Shown piece after piece: positions 7,411 through 8,365 of a stretch of DNA of 8,365 nt (its first letter is position 1; every line of letters begins with the position of its first letter). The notes under the pieces were generated by a model that saw only the letters and a list, made by a program, of their open reading frames with translations, ran no database searches and was not told where the DNA came from. Both the position numbers and the translations under genes were made by a program. Origin of the DNA: Oscillospiraceae bacterium (GTDB taxonomy: Bacteria > Bacillota_A > Clostridia > Oscillospirales > Oscillospiraceae); contig JAFQPT010000387.1 of NCBI GenBank assembly GCA_017411665.1, positions 1 to 8,365 of the forward strand, read 5' to 3'.

Positions 7411-7484
7411 CACAGGCGTTCCCCGGAGGCGGCTCCGCCGTCCCCTCGGTCAGCATATAAAACGCAGAGAGGAGGTGAAAAGGC
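7411..7484 (+). other. Intergenic leader with short GC-rich hairpin
   Basis: This is the only non-coding stretch longer than a few bases. It contains a small GC-rich inverted repeat (GGCGG at 7428-7432 facing CCGCC at 7435-7439) inside a wider C-rich and G-rich segment, followed by an AT-rich CATATAAAACG and the ribosome site of the protease gene. There is no T-tract after the stem, so it does not look like an intrinsic terminator. No convincing -35/-10 pair was seen, although TATAAA occurs at 7455-7460. It may be an mRNA leader that adjusts translation of the protease, or just a remnant. Confidence 0.5.
7470..7478 (+). promoter_or_regulatory. Strong ribosome binding site deciding the TTG start of the protease gene
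   Basis: AGGAGGTGA is a full match to the 16S anti-Shine-Dalgarno sequence. It lies six bases before TTG 7485 and 12 bases before an in-frame GTG at 7491. The optimal spacing favours TTG as the start. Confidence 0.85.
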
Positions 7485-8365
7485 TTGAAAGTGAACAAGG
7501 CATACGAAATTACAGACGCAAAAATCCAGTTTGTCAGCCTCGTTGATAAGGCAGCGAACCTCAAACGATTCCTTATCACCAAAGCGGCAGACGGACAAGC
7601 GACATTTTCCACATACGGACGAATCGTGCAGAAAGACGCTGAACATCATTTCGTAACCGGCATCGTTTATGAGCCGATGGCGGAGGACGCGCATGGCAAT
7701 TTTATGACCGAGGAAGAAATCACCAAAGCTGCTTACTACTTCGCAAAGAACGGCAGCAAGGTCGATTTGCAGCACTCATTTGAACCCCTACCCGGAGCGG
7801 TAGTGGTCGAAAGCTGGATTGCCAAAGCTGACTTCAAGATAGGCGATGAGCCGGTGCAAAAGGGCACTTGGCTCATGACGGTAGAGCTCGCAGACGCAGG
7901 TCTGTGGGATGCCGTTGAAAAGGGCGAAATAACCGGCTTCTCGATGGGAGGCGTCGGAAACTATAGCGAGGAGGACGTACAGTTGGAAGATGTCAACAAG
8001 ACCGCGACCGGCAGCGAGCCGGAGCAGAGCGAGAAGAAAGGCTTGCTCAAGAAGCTGGCAGAGATGTTCGGCTTCGACGTTGTGGAAAAGGGCGCGATGA
8101 GCGAGGAGTACAATCGCCGCATCCGTTCCAATGCTTTCTGGACTGCGTTCTGCACTTTGCAGGACACCCTCAGTCACTACGACGGGTACACCGGCACGGA
8201 GTACCTTGAGAGCGATGAGGCGAAAATCAAGGAAGCGTTGACGGAGTTCTGCGGCATCGTTGAGAAAATCCTCACCAGCGGCGACCCCATCACAAAGGCT
8301 ATCGCTAAGGACGAACCCGTGCTCAAGGTCGGCAAGAAGATGAGCGGCAAAAACCGCGCAACCTT
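7485..8365 (+). CDS. XkdF-type prohead serine protease, 3' truncated, with probable scaffold-like extension
   Basis: The frame opens at TTG 7485 and has no stop before the window ends (293 codons visible). It begins MKVNKAYEITDAKIQFVSLV and contains a VYEPMAEDAHGN strand-turn, DLQHSF with a candidate catalytic H97, a paired EPVQKGTWLMTVELAD region and GFSMGG with candidate nucleophile S153. These fit the XkdF (Peptidase_S78_2) family, related to the herpesvirus-like prohead proteases that cut scaffold and capsid during maturation. After residue about 165 the protein continues with a charged, mostly helical region (KKGLLKKLAEMFGF, then a longer helical stretch ending in KKMSGKNRAT), which could be a built-in scaffold segment. 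Its place after portal and minor head protein fits, with the major capsid gene expected next. Protease call strong; scaffold role is inference. Confidence 0.88.
   Translation, partial: MKVNKAYEITDAKIQFVSLVDKAANLKRFLITKAADGQATFSTYGRIVQKDAEHHFVTGIVYEPMAEDAHGNFMTEEEITKAAYYFAKNGSKVDLQHSFEPLPGAVVVESWIAKADFKIGDEPVQKGTWLMTVELADAGLWDAVEKGEITGFSMGGVGNYSEEDVQLEDVNKTATGSEPEQSEKKGLLKKLAEMFGFDVVEKGAMSEEYNRRIRSNAFWTAFCTLQDTLSHYDGYTGTEYLESDEAKIKEALTEFCGIVEKILTSGDPITKAIAKDEPVLKVGKKMSGKNRAT

Noticed and set aside
7425..7450. Intrinsic terminator after the minor head gene
   Set aside because: The stem is only five base pairs with a tiny loop and no T-tract follows, so readthrough is more likely.
7403..7460. 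Promoter before the protease gene
   Set aside because: TATAAA at 7455 has no suitable -35 box at 16-18 bases; TTGAAT at 7403 is far too distant.
1..8365. tRNA genes, CRISPR arrays, insertion sequences or integrase attachment sites
   Set aside because: I saw no cloverleaf, regularly spaced repeats, transposase or terminal repeats; nearly every base is in a + strand gene.

Overview
The window is part of a tailed-phage genome or prophage. The terminase, portal and protease look like those of PBSX-type phages, and the ribosome sites are AGGAGG-like with GTG and TTG starts used freely. Together these suggest a moderately GC-rich Firmicutes host, probably a gut Clostridia relative. The host is inferred from gene style only; nothing in the window names it.

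Layout: nine genes lie on the + strand in one direction, packed so tightly that they overlap or are separated by 3-4 bases. The one exception is a 74-base gap near the right end. The left third (1-2976) is an accessory block: the C-terminal part of a probable glycosyltransferase of the TET/JBP-associated (TAGT) type, two adjacent ParB/sulfiredoxin-fold paralogues, and a radical SAM protein with a five-cysteine cluster near its C-terminus. The rest (2960-8365) is the packaging and head module in usual order: small terminase subunit, large terminase subunit, portal, Mu gpF-like minor head protein, and an XkdF-type prohead protease that runs off the right edge. This last gene starts at a TTG with a perfect ribosome site.

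How they may work together: the head module packages DNA into a prohead through the portal, and the protease matures the shell. The left block is best read as a candidate phage DNA base-modification or DNA-marking cassette. The glycosyltransferase would decorate an oxidised base, the ParB-like proteins may bind or target DNA, and the radical SAM enzyme may do a further chemical step or repair. The radical SAM gene overlaps the small terminase gene, which ties this block to packaging by expression. This link is inference. No dioxygenase or methyltransferase lies in the window, so the decisive genes, if present, are upstream of base 1. No RNA genes, CRISPR arrays, insertion sequences or attachment sites were seen.
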